A stretch of DNA of 64,000 nt. Source: JBCCCJ01 sp039029315 (GTDB taxonomy: Bacteria; Bacteroidota; Bacteroidia; J057). The notes under the pieces are model-generated. The model had not been told where the DNA came from. It searched no databases and worked only from the letters and a program-made list of their open reading frames with translations. The DNA lies in contig JBCCGK010000045.1 of NCBI GenBank assembly GCA_039029315.1, forward strand, positions 1-64,000, in the 5' to 3' direction. A program made the position numbers and the translations under genes. Position 1 is the first letter of the stretch. Every line of letters begins with the position of its first letter. Positions 45,906 to 55,098 of this stretch are shown piece by piece.

Positions 45906-47060
45906 ATGAAACGTTTTTATCAGGATCTGAAGCTAGGAGTATTGGGCGGCGGACAATTGGGACGAATGCTGATCCAGGCTTCCATCGATCTAAATATTTA
46001 CAGCAAAGTTATGGACCCTTCTGCGGAAGCTCCATGCAGCGCCTTTGCCCCCTCTTTTGTGCAAGGAGCGATCACAGATTATGATACTGTGCTTGCCTTT
46101 GGAAAAGATTTGGATGTCATCACCATTGAAATTGAAAATGTCAATGTCGAGGCCTTAAAACAATTGCAAATAGATGGCAAAATTGTGCATCCAGATCCTT
46201 ACATCATTGAGTTGATCCAGGATAAAAGGACCCAAAAGCAGTTTTTTCAAGAGAAAGGACTGCCTAGCTCTCCCTTTGTTTTAGTCGACAACAAAGAAGC
46301 GGTGAAAAAACATCGAGACCGCCTTCCCTTTGTGCAGAAATTGGGAAAAGCTGGCTATGATGGAAGAGGAGTTCAAATCATTCGGTCAGAAGAAGAACTG
46401 GAGAAGGCATTCGATGAACCAGGTCTGATTGAGGATCTTATTCCTTTTGAAAAAGAGTTGGCTGTACTTGTTGCCAGAAATGCCAATGATGACATCATCA
46501 CCTACCCAATCGTCGAAATGGTCTTCCATCCAGAACAAAATCTGGTAGAATATCTATTTTCTCCAGCTGAAATCTCTGCACATCTGGCTGAAGAAGCTCG
46601 ACAACTTGCACATACAGTCGTGAAGGAATTGAAGTATGTTGGGATTATGGCCATTGAGATGTTTTTAACTCCTGATAACCAACTCTTGATTAATGAGCTA
46701 GCTCCTCGGCCTCACAATTCGGGGCATCACACAATTCGTGCTTGTTCTGCTTCTCAATATGAACAACACTTGAGAGCGATCCTTGGCCTTCCATTGGGCG
46801 ATCCAGTTCAGTTGTGTCCTGCTGCTATGGTCAATATGTTGGGAAATCCCAATGAAATTGGCCCTGCCATATATGCTGGAATAGAACATACCTTGGCGAT
46901 TCCGGGTGCTTATCCACATATTTATGGAAAAACCCAGACCAAGCCATTCAGAAAAATGGGACATGTTACTTTGCTTGGGGAAGATCTGATGGTTTTGAAA
47001 AACAAAGTAGGACAGGTCCAGGAATTGCTTCAAGTGATCAGTGATACAGCCCCTTCTTGA
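45906..47060 (+). CDS. purK: N5-carboxyaminoimidazole ribonucleotide synthetase
   Basis: Converts 5-aminoimidazole ribonucleotide, bicarbonate and ATP to N5-CAIR in purine synthesis. The 384-residue ATP-grasp enzyme shows the N-terminal GVLGGGQLGRML, IEIENVNVEAL, KLGKAGYDGRGVQII for nucleotide binding, IEDLIPFEKELAVLVARN, and NELAPRPHNSGHHTIRAC with metal ligands near the C-terminal domain. Its partner purE follows on the same strand, but with a 272-base gap that contains a repeat element. Confidence 0.96.
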   Translation: MKRFYQDLKLGVLGGGQLGRMLIQASIDLNIYSKVMDPSAEAPCSAFAPSFVQGAITDYDTVLAFGKDLDVITIEIENVNVEALKQLQIDGKIVHPDPYIIELIQDKRTQKQFFQEKGLPSSPFVLVDNKEAVKKHRDRLPFVQKLGKAGYDGRGVQIIRSEEELEKAFDEPGLIEDLIPFEKELAVLVARNANDDIITYPIVEMVFHPEQNLVEYLFSPAEISAHLAEEARQLAHTVVKELKYVGIMAIEMFLTPDNQLLINELAPRPHNSGHHTIRACSASQYEQHLRAILGLPLGDPVQLCPAAMVNMLGNPNEIGPAIYAGIEHTLAIPGAYPHIYGKTQTKPFRKMGHVTLLGEDLMVLKNKVGQVQELLQVISDTAPS

Positions 47061-47181
47061 TGACATATGTTCTGTTAAATGAGAGAAAGCTGCTGTCAAA
47101 CAGTTAGGTTTATCTCAGAAGAGGAATAAGACCACCAAATACTGACTAGTTCCATCGTCCAACTTTTCCCCTATCCTCCTT

Positions 47182-47303
47182 AGAGACTGTTTGAAAATCT
47201 GTCACTTATTTTTTGTATGCGTTTTTTTCCCCTCATTCGGCGACTTTTTTTGTTCCCATAGTACTACTATTAGAACAAAAAAGAGCCTTGACTGAGAAAA
47301 AAT
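47182..47303 (+). repeat. Dispersed repeat family, copy B
   Basis: Starts AGAGACTGTTTGAAAATCTG and continues with T-rich blocks, then an internal hairpin (TTTTTTGTTC against GAACAAAAAA) and the box AGAGCCTTGACTGAG. It is almost identical in plan to copy C at 49.7 kb, but the second terminal inverted repeat of that copy is not seen here, so this copy is probably cut short at its right end. It occupies most of the leader between purK and purE and ends about 30 bases before purE. Confidence 0.75.
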
Positions 47304-47332
47304 CACCTTTCAACTCTAGATTCACAGATCTT

Positions 47333-47836
47333 ATGAATCCTCAAGTCGGAATTATCATGGGCAGCAAATCAGACCTGCCAGTAATGTCAGGCGCTGCTAC
47401 CCTTCTTTCACACTTTGGAATTGTCTATGAACTCACAGTCGTATCTGCTCATCGCACTCCCGAACGAATGATGACGTATGCCCAAAGTGCCAGAGAGAGG
47501 GGACTAAAAGTAATCATTGCGGGAGCAGGGGGAGCCGCTCACTTGCCAGGAATGGTCGCTTCTGTGACCACACTTCCTGTAATTGGCGTTCCGATCAAAT
47601 CTTCGAATTCTATTGATGGGTGGGATTCCGTTCTGTCTATCCTGCAAATGCCCTCTGGAGTTCCTGTCGCAACAGTGGCCTTGAATGGTGGAAAAAATGC
47701 AGGAATACTTGCTGCCCAAATCATAGGAAGCTCAGACTTACAGTTAGCAGAAAAACTGAACTTGTACAAGCAGGAATTAAAAGAAAAGGTCCAACAGATG
47801 GTCGAGGAGGTAGAGGATCAGTCCTTTCCATCTTGA
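47333..47836 (+). CDS. purE: N5-carboxyaminoimidazole ribonucleotide mutase
   Basis: Moves the carboxyl group of N5-CAIR to give 4-carboxy-AIR in purine synthesis. The 167 residues include the class I signature GSKSDLPVMSGAA, VSAHRTPERMM with the catalytic His, AGAGGAAHLPGM and VATVALNGGKNAGILA. The start MNPQVGIIM is chosen because the upstream in-frame extension lies within the repeat element and is not PurE-like. Its 3' end overlaps the convergent EEP-family gene by 19 bases. Confidence 0.95.
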   Translation: MNPQVGIIMGSKSDLPVMSGAATLLSHFGIVYELTVVSAHRTPERMMTYAQSARERGLKVIIAGAGGAAHLPGMVASVTTLPVIGVPIKSSNSIDGWDSVLSILQMPSGVPVATVALNGGKNAGILAAQIIGSSDLQLAEKLNLYKQELKEKVQQMVEEVEDQSFPS

Positions 47837-48801
47837 TGTATGGCCAATTTCAAAAAAATAGGCTTGTGGTCAGAGCCTTCAATGACTCCGGTTTCGCGAT
47901 GCAGGACTTCCATATCCGGACTCAATAGTGCATGATCCAGTGCAATACCCCATGCCCCAAATCTGGACGGCCAACTGGCTTGTCTCCCCCACCCTATTCT
48001 AGAATCCCTCATTCCTGTTTGTTCCAACAAAGATCTGAAGACAGTCGAATAGGAAGTTGTATTCAAGTCTCCGATGAGCAACTTATGACCCTCCATCTCT
48101 GACATCAGCCTACCAATGGCTAAAAACATATGGTTTCTCCATGCGATTTTTTTGAGGCTAGGTGGGGATGGGGGATGACTGACCACCATCTGTAAAGATT
48201 GAGATCCTATTCTGACTTGTGCATACAAGCTGGGAACCGGGGGAGAAATCAAACGAAGAGTTTTGCTTGAATCAATTGGGAACTGACTCAAGAGGATGAT
48301 TCCATAATAGCCTGGGAGTGGAACCAATACCTGAAATGGAAATTCATCTGAGATTGAGCGAAGGCCACTTGCCCATCGAGGAGTAGCCTCCAATAAGGCG
48401 ACAATATCTGGATCTTTGGCTCGAATATAATTCTCTACAGATTGGTAGTTCTGATTGTCTTGCAAGACATTGATAGAGGCAATTGTGAAGGTATCTGAAC
48501 CTGAATTTTCAGGGACAATAGCATTCTCTTGCCAATAGAGTGGAAATACCTGATAAGCATTCATGCCCATGCCCAGGATAGCGAGACCAATCCAACGATA
48601 TCGATTTGTTACAACAAACCAAATCCCACTTAGTCCCCACAGACCTAGATAATGCATTCGAAAATGACACAACAATTCCAGTACAGCACTCCATTGACCA
48701 AAAAAGGAAAACACTGTAATCAATGCCAGAAGGAAAATACAAACATGCAGAGCGAAGGTGAGTGAGGAAATCAGCGGTCGGCGCTTGCTTGCTTCAGTCA
48801 T
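47818..48801 (-). CDS. Membrane-anchored endonuclease/exonuclease/phosphatase family protein
   Basis: A 327-residue protein with three hydrophobic spans in the first 90 residues, followed by an EEP domain of the DNase I/sphingomyelinase fold. EEP signs: TIASINVLQDN (conserved Asn), DPDIVALLEATPRW (metal-binding Glu), HKLLIGDLNTTSYS (GDxN catalytic motif), ALDHALLS and the terminal GSDHKPIF (catalytic Asp-His). The catalytic domain probably faces the periplasm. This layout is common in Bacteroidota and Proteobacteria; the substrate is unknown. Confidence 0.85.
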   Translation of the reverse strand: MTEASKRRPLISSLTFALHVCIFLLALITVFSFFGQWSAVLELLCHFRMHYLGLWGLSGIWFVVTNRYRWIGLAILGMGMNAYQVFPLYWQENAIVPENSGSDTFTIASINVLQDNQNYQSVENYIRAKDPDIVALLEATPRWASGLRSISDEFPFQVLVPLPGYYGIILLSQFPIDSSKTLRLISPPVPSLYAQVRIGSQSLQMVVSHPPSPPSLKKIAWRNHMFLAIGRLMSEMEGHKLLIGDLNTTSYSTVFRSLLEQTGMRDSRIGWGRQASWPSRFGAWGIALDHALLSPDMEVLHRETGVIEGSDHKPIFLKLAIHQDGKD

Positions 48802-48898
48802 GGGGCAAAGATCTTACTTTCCTGCAAAAAAAACTTTTTTTTCATTCATCAGTTTTTATCTAATAAGAACAACACGGTTCTATGCAAAGTCATATTTG

Positions 48899-49678
48899 AT
48901 GGGGACTGAACATTTGAATACATTTCCTCTACTTCTTATAAGTATTCTGATTCCGCTTATGGGTTTTGGTCAACAAACTGAAATAGAACAAGCTCGACAA
49001 AAAATCTTTCAGTCCTATCTGATTGATGACATTCAAGGATGGAAAAAGGGAATTGAAGAAATGGAGGCGGAAGCAAAAAAATCTTTCAGACCTTCTTCAG
49101 AAATATTGTATCAATTGGCATTGGCGGAGTATGGCCTAATCGGCAATTGCCTTACCAATGCAACTTGTGACGATGTGGATGAGAGGGTAAAAAAGGCGGA
49201 ATCTTATCTGGAAGATTTGCTCGACACGTCCAAGCCTTCAGCCAAGGCAAAAGCACTCTATGGAGGGTTCCTGGCAATCAAAATCAAAATTCATCCTGCC
49301 AAAGCGATCTACCTTGGGCCTAGAAGTGCTTCCTATATAGAAGAGTCTGTCAAACAAAATCCCAATGAACCAGCTGCCTGGGTAGAAATGGGGAATTTTC
49401 GTTTTCATGCCCCATCTCTATTTGGGGGAGACGTTGAAGAAGCCATCGAATGTTTTGACAAGGCAGTAGATCTTTTTGACAAACAAACACCCTCAGAACG
49501 AACAAGTTGGTTATACTTGCATGCCCGTGTATGGAAAGCCAAGGCGCTTGAGATGACTGATTCTTTGGAAGAAGCCATGGACATTTATCAGAACATTCTA
49601 GAGGAGTATCCCAACTTCACCTGGATATCAGAAGAATTGCTCCCAGAGCTTCAGCGCCATCCTGATCTCAATCAATAG
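48899..49678 (+). CDS. Exported TPR-like protein
   Basis: A 259-residue protein starting MGTEHLNTFPLLLISILIP, a signal peptide ending near GFGQQ; the longer in-frame start would put about 47 unlikely residues before it. The rest is alpha-helical and tetratricopeptide-like, with a paired helix signature near the C-terminus (AWVEMGNFRFHAPSLFGGD, then AIECFDKAVDLF and AMDIYQNILEEYPN). Such proteins serve as periplasmic interaction scaffolds. It is divergent from the EEP gene (97 bases apart) and is followed by copy C of the dispersed repeat. Confidence 0.7.
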   Translation: MGTEHLNTFPLLLISILIPLMGFGQQTEIEQARQKIFQSYLIDDIQGWKKGIEEMEAEAKKSFRPSSEILYQLALAEYGLIGNCLTNATCDDVDERVKKAESYLEDLLDTSKPSAKAKALYGGFLAIKIKIHPAKAIYLGPRSASYIEESVKQNPNEPAAWVEMGNFRFHAPSLFGGDVEEAIECFDKAVDLFDKQTPSERTSWLYLHARVWKAKALEMTDSLEEAMDIYQNILEEYPNFTWISEELLPELQRHPDLNQ

Positions 49679-49683
49679 CACTC

Positions 49684-49846
49684 AGAGACTGTTTGAAAAT
49701 CTGTCGCTAACTTTTTGAATGCGTCTTTTTTCCTCATCCTACAGCTTTTTTTGTTCTCCTAGCCCCACTATGAGAACAAAAAAGAGCCTTGTCTGAGAAA
49801 AAAATACATCATAAAAATTCTCAGTACAAATTTCAAAACAGTCTCT
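49684..49846 (+). repeat. Dispersed repeat family, copy C (163 bp, MITE-like)
   Basis: The most complete copy. It is bounded by imperfect terminal inverted repeats: AGAGACTGTTTGAAAATCTG on the left, and a right end whose complement reads AGAGACTGTTTTGAAATTTG. A hairpin inside pairs TTTTTTGTTCTC (ending at 49758) with GAGAACAAAAAA (starting at 49772). The element has no coding capacity. It resembles a miniature inverted-repeat element, though no parent transposase is present in the window. Its right end lies 99 bases before the giant secreted protein gene. Confidence 0.75.
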
Positions 49847-49945
49847 CAGAGAGGGAAGTTGTCAATGTTATTGAACCGGATATTTCGACTTCCGAATACA
49901 ATCTGCTTTTTCTAGCTTATCCCAAGATAACGCAAATGAAACAGT

Positions 49946-52900
49946 ATGCTTGTCAGGCATTCCAAACAGGGATTGGTTCTTGTATATTTTGTCTTGGGTT
50001 GGGCCGTCCTATTTGGGCAGTTATCCATTAGCTCCACAGTCCCCGCTGCATCCAGTTTTGGTTTATGCAAGGATTCAGTCCAATTCTCATTCAATATTGC
50101 CGCAACGATTAGTTCTGTAGCTGGAGTAGGAATTGATATTCACATGCCGCCAGGTATTTCATTTGTGAATTCTTCTCTATCAAATACAGGCAGCGGGACA
50201 CATGATGTATATTTTGACACCCATTCAACCAATGTTCTGTCCTTAACAGGCGATGACTTGAGCTTGAATGATTCCTATGATTTTTCCTTTGCTGTAACGG
50301 CAAACTGTGAATCTCTGGATGCACTATTGGCTGGAATGAGTTTTCATGATACCATCAATGTTGCATTTAATACCAATCAACTGGTTCAGGATTCAACCGC
50401 AGCCTTCAACAATTCTCTGGTGTATCCTCAATTAAGCATCACTCAGCCCTCTACCCCTTCGGGCAATCTCAATGATGTTGTCACGCGGAATGTGTCTATC
50501 AATAATAGCGGGAGCGGATGTCTAACAGAATTTTTGTGGTATGATGTATTTGAATCAGACATCAGGGTAGACAGTGTCTACTTCCTTGGCAGCAAATTAT
50601 CCACTTATTCAAACGGGGATAGCATTTTTTATACTTTTGGCAGTCAGGAGTTCGCGCAAATCGGAGATTCTACAAGTGATTTTTGTTTGGCTGACGGACC
50701 CATAACAGCGTTAGAGTTTATTACAATAATTGGGTGTAATAATAATGGATCGCAACTCAGCACAAGTTGGGGATGTGCGGGTAGTGTTTGTGAGCAGTAT
50801 ACGACAAGTGGCGATGTAAGCTTATCTGGTGATCAGCCCAATCTTACGTTCAATTTTCCCAATCCAGGTCTTCCTGATTGCTTTCATGAACAAGCGAACC
50901 AGGAAATTATGATCATGGCAAACAATGGGGCAGGAACTGCGACAGGCATTGAAGTAGAAATCAAAAAGTTTTTTTACGGTGGGCAATTTGAAGCCTACAA
51001 ATATGATGGTTTGGACACTTCTACAGTCGAACTTCGCTATAATTCAGGCTCATTTTCAAAAGTTTCTGTCAAAAATGTAGAAGCCAATATCTATTACAAC
51101 AGTTGCAGTCAACCGTACATTTATCGCTTTACAGTAGATGTTCCGGATATGGGTCCTGGAGATAGTGTGTTCATCCGATTCGACATGATCAATTGTGAAC
51201 CGACAGAATGTGGCGAAGGCTCAATCAAGCAAGGAGCATGGGGCTACAATTATCGATATTCCACCTCTTGCAGTGGAGGTACCACCATTCTCTCCAATCG
51301 TCAGGCTGATCAAGGCGCCTCCCTCAGTTGGGTAATGAGCAATTACGATAATCCAACTATTCCGAATCAAGTCGAAGCTATTTTGACCTCCACCGTACAG
51401 ACAGCTGAGATTACCTATCCTGGTGAAGGAGAGTATATCGTTCGATTTGAGTTACCAGATTGCGGCTTGACATATTCTGGTGATTCTACTGACGTATTTT
51501 GGAAAAACATCTCTGGTGATATTCTCTGGCCACAGACCTCCTTTACGCAGGATGGCGATACCTTAGAAGCGGTATTTGCAGCCTCGGAGCAACCCGTTGG
51601 ATTTGATTTGGCAGGATCAGAAATCAATCTGTTGGTAACGGGTGCTTGCAATTGTGTTGGAACGGATACTCTCAAAACCCTGACAAAAGCCATTCGCTAT
51701 ATTCCTGATCCCAGCTGCAGCTCAACTGCTGAAATAGAGTTGTATTGTGAAGATGTCGAATACATTGTGGATTTATGCAGTTCTGCCAGTTGTGATGGAA
51801 TTGAAATTGATGCCTTTGACTTTCTCAGGACCACCTATGGATTACCAGATAATGATTTTAATAGGCAACCGGAGAGCGGTTCGGTTGATCTCAATGCCAT
51901 CAGGACCGATCGGGTTCGCCTTGGAGATACCATTAGTGCCAGTCTAAGAGGAATTGTTGCTGGCACGCAGAGCTTTCAACATGGATATGCCGAGATCACA
52001 ATTGATCAAGGCGTATATCTCAGGACTGGTACAGGTTCCTTCCGGATGTGGGATGCGAGTGCCAGTATTTATAGATCTTGTGATAGTTTGCCAGTTACCA
52101 AATTTGGAAATGATCGATTCCGCTTTATGTTTAGTCCAGATAGTCTTTCCGCTTCCTGTGCCTCTCTTGCAGGAATTACCTTTGACGGTGGAGACAGCAT
52201 TTGGGTGTATCCTACCTTCATTGTAGACAGTACCAGTAATCAGTCCCTGGACATCGGCAAGGTATACCCGATTGACCTATATCTCAGCCATACTGCTTCT
52301 CCCTCCAATGCCAATCAAGCCAGCTGTGGATCTGCGAAATATTCTGCGAAATTTCAGATCATCCCTATGGTCGACAACAGCACCGTTACCACCTCCTCAG
52401 CGGTGTCTTGTCAAGATGTACAGGCAAAAACATATTTCAACCTATTTACAGGCGGCAGCTATACCGATATGTTTCCCTCGGAATACAGGAGCTGGTCATT
52501 TCCTGATACCGTTTATGTCGTCAAACCAGATAGTTTTAGTTTTCAGAGTGCCTATCTTTTTTTGAGATTTAGTCCTTATTCAAAGTCCTACACTCCCACC
52601 CCAATCGATGTCAATGCTGACACCCTCTTGTTTGATTTAAAATCTTTGGTAGATGCTGGGACTATCATCCGACCAGATGATGGGTACGAGATGCAATTCT
52701 TTTCTACATGGCAACCTTCTTGTCATTCACTAGATGGAGGCGATGTAGTCATTCCGGTATTGACAGAATTTTACTGGGAAACAGGCCTCGAATCATATGA
52801 CACTGTTAGAAATTATTCCCCAATTATAAATCATACCTCTCCTGCCCTCCAAATCAACAATACAGGCAGTAGTACACAAGATGGTCTGGAAGATACTGTC

Positions 52901-55042
52901 AATTGGTCAATTCAACTTCAAAATACCTCCTCCACTTCCGATGCGACTTATTCCTGGTTTACTTTTTCAAGTCCTTCGGGGAATATTTCTGTTAGCAAAC
53001 TCATTGACATGGATGGAGGGGGGGGAACAGTCCCCAGCTCAAATGGGATCTATCAATTGGGCACGATCAGCAAATCTGGCGATCGAGAATATACCATAGC
53101 TGCCACTTATAATGGATGTGCTCTTGACACCCTGTATGTATATGCTGGATGGAATTGTAGTGGATATCCAACCAATTTTGATGCCTATTCTTGTGAAATA
53201 GATACTTTTTTGCTTCGGGTGGACCCAAAGCCTTCCAGCGCCCAAATCACAATTCTTTCTGGCCCTTCCTCGCCCGCCACTCTTTGTACCGATCTTAGCT
53301 ATGAAATACAGATATCTTCGACCCAAATGGCCAATGTCGAAAATCTCATTTTGGAAGTATCCCACCCATCAGGCGGCATACAATTAGTCAGTGGCACGGC
53401 CCAATTGGCCTATCCACTAAATAGTAGCTACTCAACCATTACTGATCCAGACAGCATCTCAGGGGGCTTCAGATTTACATTTTCTGATTATCATTCAAGT
53501 TTGGCAGCAAATGGCCTCGAAGGTCTGGGAGGGAGTGATGCGAACAATAGAAGTCTAAAGGTAACTTTCAATTTCCAAACAAATTGTGATTTTTCATCGG
53601 GAGATGTAATGTACCTAAACCTCAGCGGAACCCGACCTTGTGGAGGAGCAGTCAGTGCACAAAAGACAACAGATGCCATTCAAATCGTTGGGGTAACTGC
53701 CCCCTACTCCACCAATATCAATGTAACCTCCGACTCTATCGTTGGCTGCAATGAGGGGAGCAGTATTCGAGTAAGCCTCTATCCTATCGGCGGCACAACC
53801 AATGGTTCAGATGAAATTCGGGTGAGCATTCCCCAAAACTTTAGCTATATAGGAAATTTCACAGATGTTCATCAGGCTCCATCCGTCAGCATCCCTGCGT
53901 CAAGTTCCTTGGGTGCCTTGGGCACTCAACTGACCTGGGATATGCCTGGCAGTATCGCTTCAGGTGATTCGATTATTTTCCAATTCGATGTATCAGCAGA
54001 TTCCATTACAGGCTGTAGCAATTACGCCAAATACATTTCTGTAGCAACTTCTTTTCAGGCTTCTGTCAGCTGTGGCGGCTCTGTTTGCCCGGATTATTTT
54101 GGTTCCAGCGGAAATAGCGCTTCCTATCTCACCCTAGACAAACCAGATCTTTCGATCAACTATTTGGCACATAATTCTTCCATTTCAGGGGCAAACCGAC
54201 TCTATACGGTTCAAACAATCTTATTGAATAGCGGAACTGACCTGAGTGGCAATGACTCCACCACTGTAGAATATTATTGTGATGCCGACAGCTCCGGAGG
54301 GCTAAGCAGCGGAGATGTCTATTTGGGAGGATTCAGTGACAAGATCGCTATTAACAGGAATGAGCTGTACACATTTACCCACAGCATCACAGCTCCTCTT
54401 GCCTCTTGTGATGCGGACAAACCCTTGCTCGGGATCATTCGCTCGATTCCATCGAATTCCGTTGGCCCAGCTCAATGCCTATGTGATACCTTTTATGTCA
54501 AACAAGCCTCTGATATCACCCTCCCGATTAGGTGGCCATTCCTCTCCGGAATTTCCGAAACAAGTGGCATTCGCTTGTTATGGGACTTCCAGACCCAAGA
54601 AGAAAGTGAGCATTTCATTGTATTTCGAAAAGAATCAGGAGTTGCCAATTGGGATCAAATTGGTCATGTCCCCATTGGTACCTCCACCAATCTCTTTCGC
54701 AGATTTACCTATCTTGATAGAAATTCCCGGCAGAATGCGGTCTATCGACTTGCTCATATGAATGCAAATGGAGATATGCAGTATAGTCCTTCCATTCAGA
54801 CAAATTTTGGGGCGCAAGCTAGCATTCAGATTTTCCCGAATCCAACAGAAGGGATCACCTCCATTCGTTCTTCTCACCCACTTCACTACCGATTATTCGA
54901 CCTATGGGGCAGACCTCTGTTAGAAGGGGATATACCTGTGGACGCTCCGGTTCTGGATATTGGCCACCTCCCAAGGGGAATTTATCTCCTCGATGTATGG
55001 AATCAAGATGAATTTCAGCAGATCAAACTGATCCGCAAATAG
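49946..55042 (+). CDS. Giant secreted protein, T9SS type A cargo
   Basis: A 1698-residue protein with a signal peptide (about 1-26: LVLVYFVLGWAVLFGQ) and a T9SS type A sorting domain at the C-terminus (about 1625-1698; IQIFPNPTEGITSIRS...RGIYLLDVW). The body is Ser/Thr/Gly-rich and made of beta domains with paired cysteines, similar to DUF11-like conserved repeats (for example DSVFIRFDMINCEPTECGEG and DSIIFQFDVSADSITGCS). Low Lys and high Asp/Ser content fit an extracellular structural protein. Function is not known; surface structure or attachment is likely. It appears monocistronic. Confidence 0.8.
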   Translation: MLVRHSKQGLVLVYFVLGWAVLFGQLSISSTVPAASSFGLCKDSVQFSFNIAATISSVAGVGIDIHMPPGISFVNSSLSNTGSGTHDVYFDTHSTNVLSLTGDDLSLNDSYDFSFAVTANCESLDALLAGMSFHDTINVAFNTNQLVQDSTAAFNNSLVYPQLSITQPSTPSGNLNDVVTRNVSINNSGSGCLTEFLWYDVFESDIRVDSVYFLGSKLSTYSNGDSIFYTFGSQEFAQIGDSTSDFCLADGPITALEFITIIGCNNNGSQLSTSWGCAGSVCEQYTTSGDVSLSGDQPNLTFNFPNPGLPDCFHEQANQEIMIMANNGAGTATGIEVEIKKFFYGGQFEAYKYDGLDTSTVELRYNSGSFSKVSVKNVEANIYYNSCSQPYIYRFTVDVPDMGPGDSVFIRFDMINCEPTECGEGSIKQGAWGYNYRYSTSCSGGTTILSNRQADQGASLSWVMSNYDNPTIPNQVEAILTSTVQTAEITYPGEGEYIVRFELPDCGLTYSGDSTDVFWKNISGDILWPQTSFTQDGDTLEAVFAASEQPVGFDLAGSEINLLVTGACNCVGTDTLKTLTKAIRYIPDPSCSSTAEIELYCEDVEYIVDLCSSASCDGIEIDAFDFLRTTYGLPDNDFNRQPESGSVDLNAIRTDRVRLGDTISASLRGIVAGTQSFQHGYAEITIDQGVYLRTGTGSFRMWDASASIYRSCDSLPVTKFGNDRFRFMFSPDSLSASCASLAGITFDGGDSIWVYPTFIVDSTSNQSLDIGKVYPIDLYLSHTASPSNANQASCGSAKYSAKFQIIPMVDNSTVTTSSAVSCQDVQAKTYFNLFTGGSYTDMFPSEYRSWSFPDTVYVVKPDSFSFQSAYLFLRFSPYSKSYTPTPIDVNADTLLFDLKSLVDAGTIIRPDDGYEMQFFSTWQPSCHSLDGGDVVIPVLTEFYWETGLESYDTVRNYSPIINHTSPALQINNTGSSTQDGLEDTVNWSIQLQNTSSTSDATYSWFTFSSPSGNISVSKLIDMDGGGGTVPSSNGIYQLGTISKSGDREYTIAATYNGCALDTLYVYAGWNCSGYPTNFDAYSCEIDTFLLRVDPKPSSAQITILSGPSSPATLCTDLSYEIQISSTQMANVENLILEVSHPSGGIQLVSGTAQLAYPLNSSYSTITDPDSISGGFRFTFSDYHSSLAANGLEGLGGSDANNRSLKVTFNFQTNCDFSSGDVMYLNLSGTRPCGGAVSAQKTTDAIQIVGVTAPYSTNINVTSDSIVGCNEGSSIRVSLYPIGGTTNGSDEIRVSIPQNFSYIGNFTDVHQAPSVSIPASSSLGALGTQLTWDMPGSIASGDSIIFQFDVSADSITGCSNYAKYISVATSFQASVSCGGSVCPDYFGSSGNSASYLTLDKPDLSINYLAHNSSISGANRLYTVQTILLNSGTDLSGNDSTTVEYYCDADSSGGLSSGDVYLGGFSDKIAINRNELYTFTHSITAPLASCDADKPLLGIIRSIPSNSVGPAQCLCDTFYVKQASDITLPIRWPFLSGISETSGIRLLWDFQTQEESEHFIVFRKESGVANWDQIGHVPIGTSTNLFRRFTYLDRNSRQNAVYRLAHMNANGDMQYSPSIQTNFGAQASIQIFPNPTEGITSIRSSHPLHYRLFDLWGRPLLEGDIPVDAPVLDIGHLPRGIYLLDVWNQDEFQQIKLIRK

Positions 55043-55098
55043 GAATTCCAGACAGATCGCCTTAATTTTCTGTGGATTTCATTATTCCATGATTGTCT

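Noticed and set aside
49681..49851. Target-site duplication around repeat copy C
   Set aside because: CTCAGAGA appears at both edges, but it overlaps the terminal inverted repeats themselves, so it cannot be taken as a real duplication.
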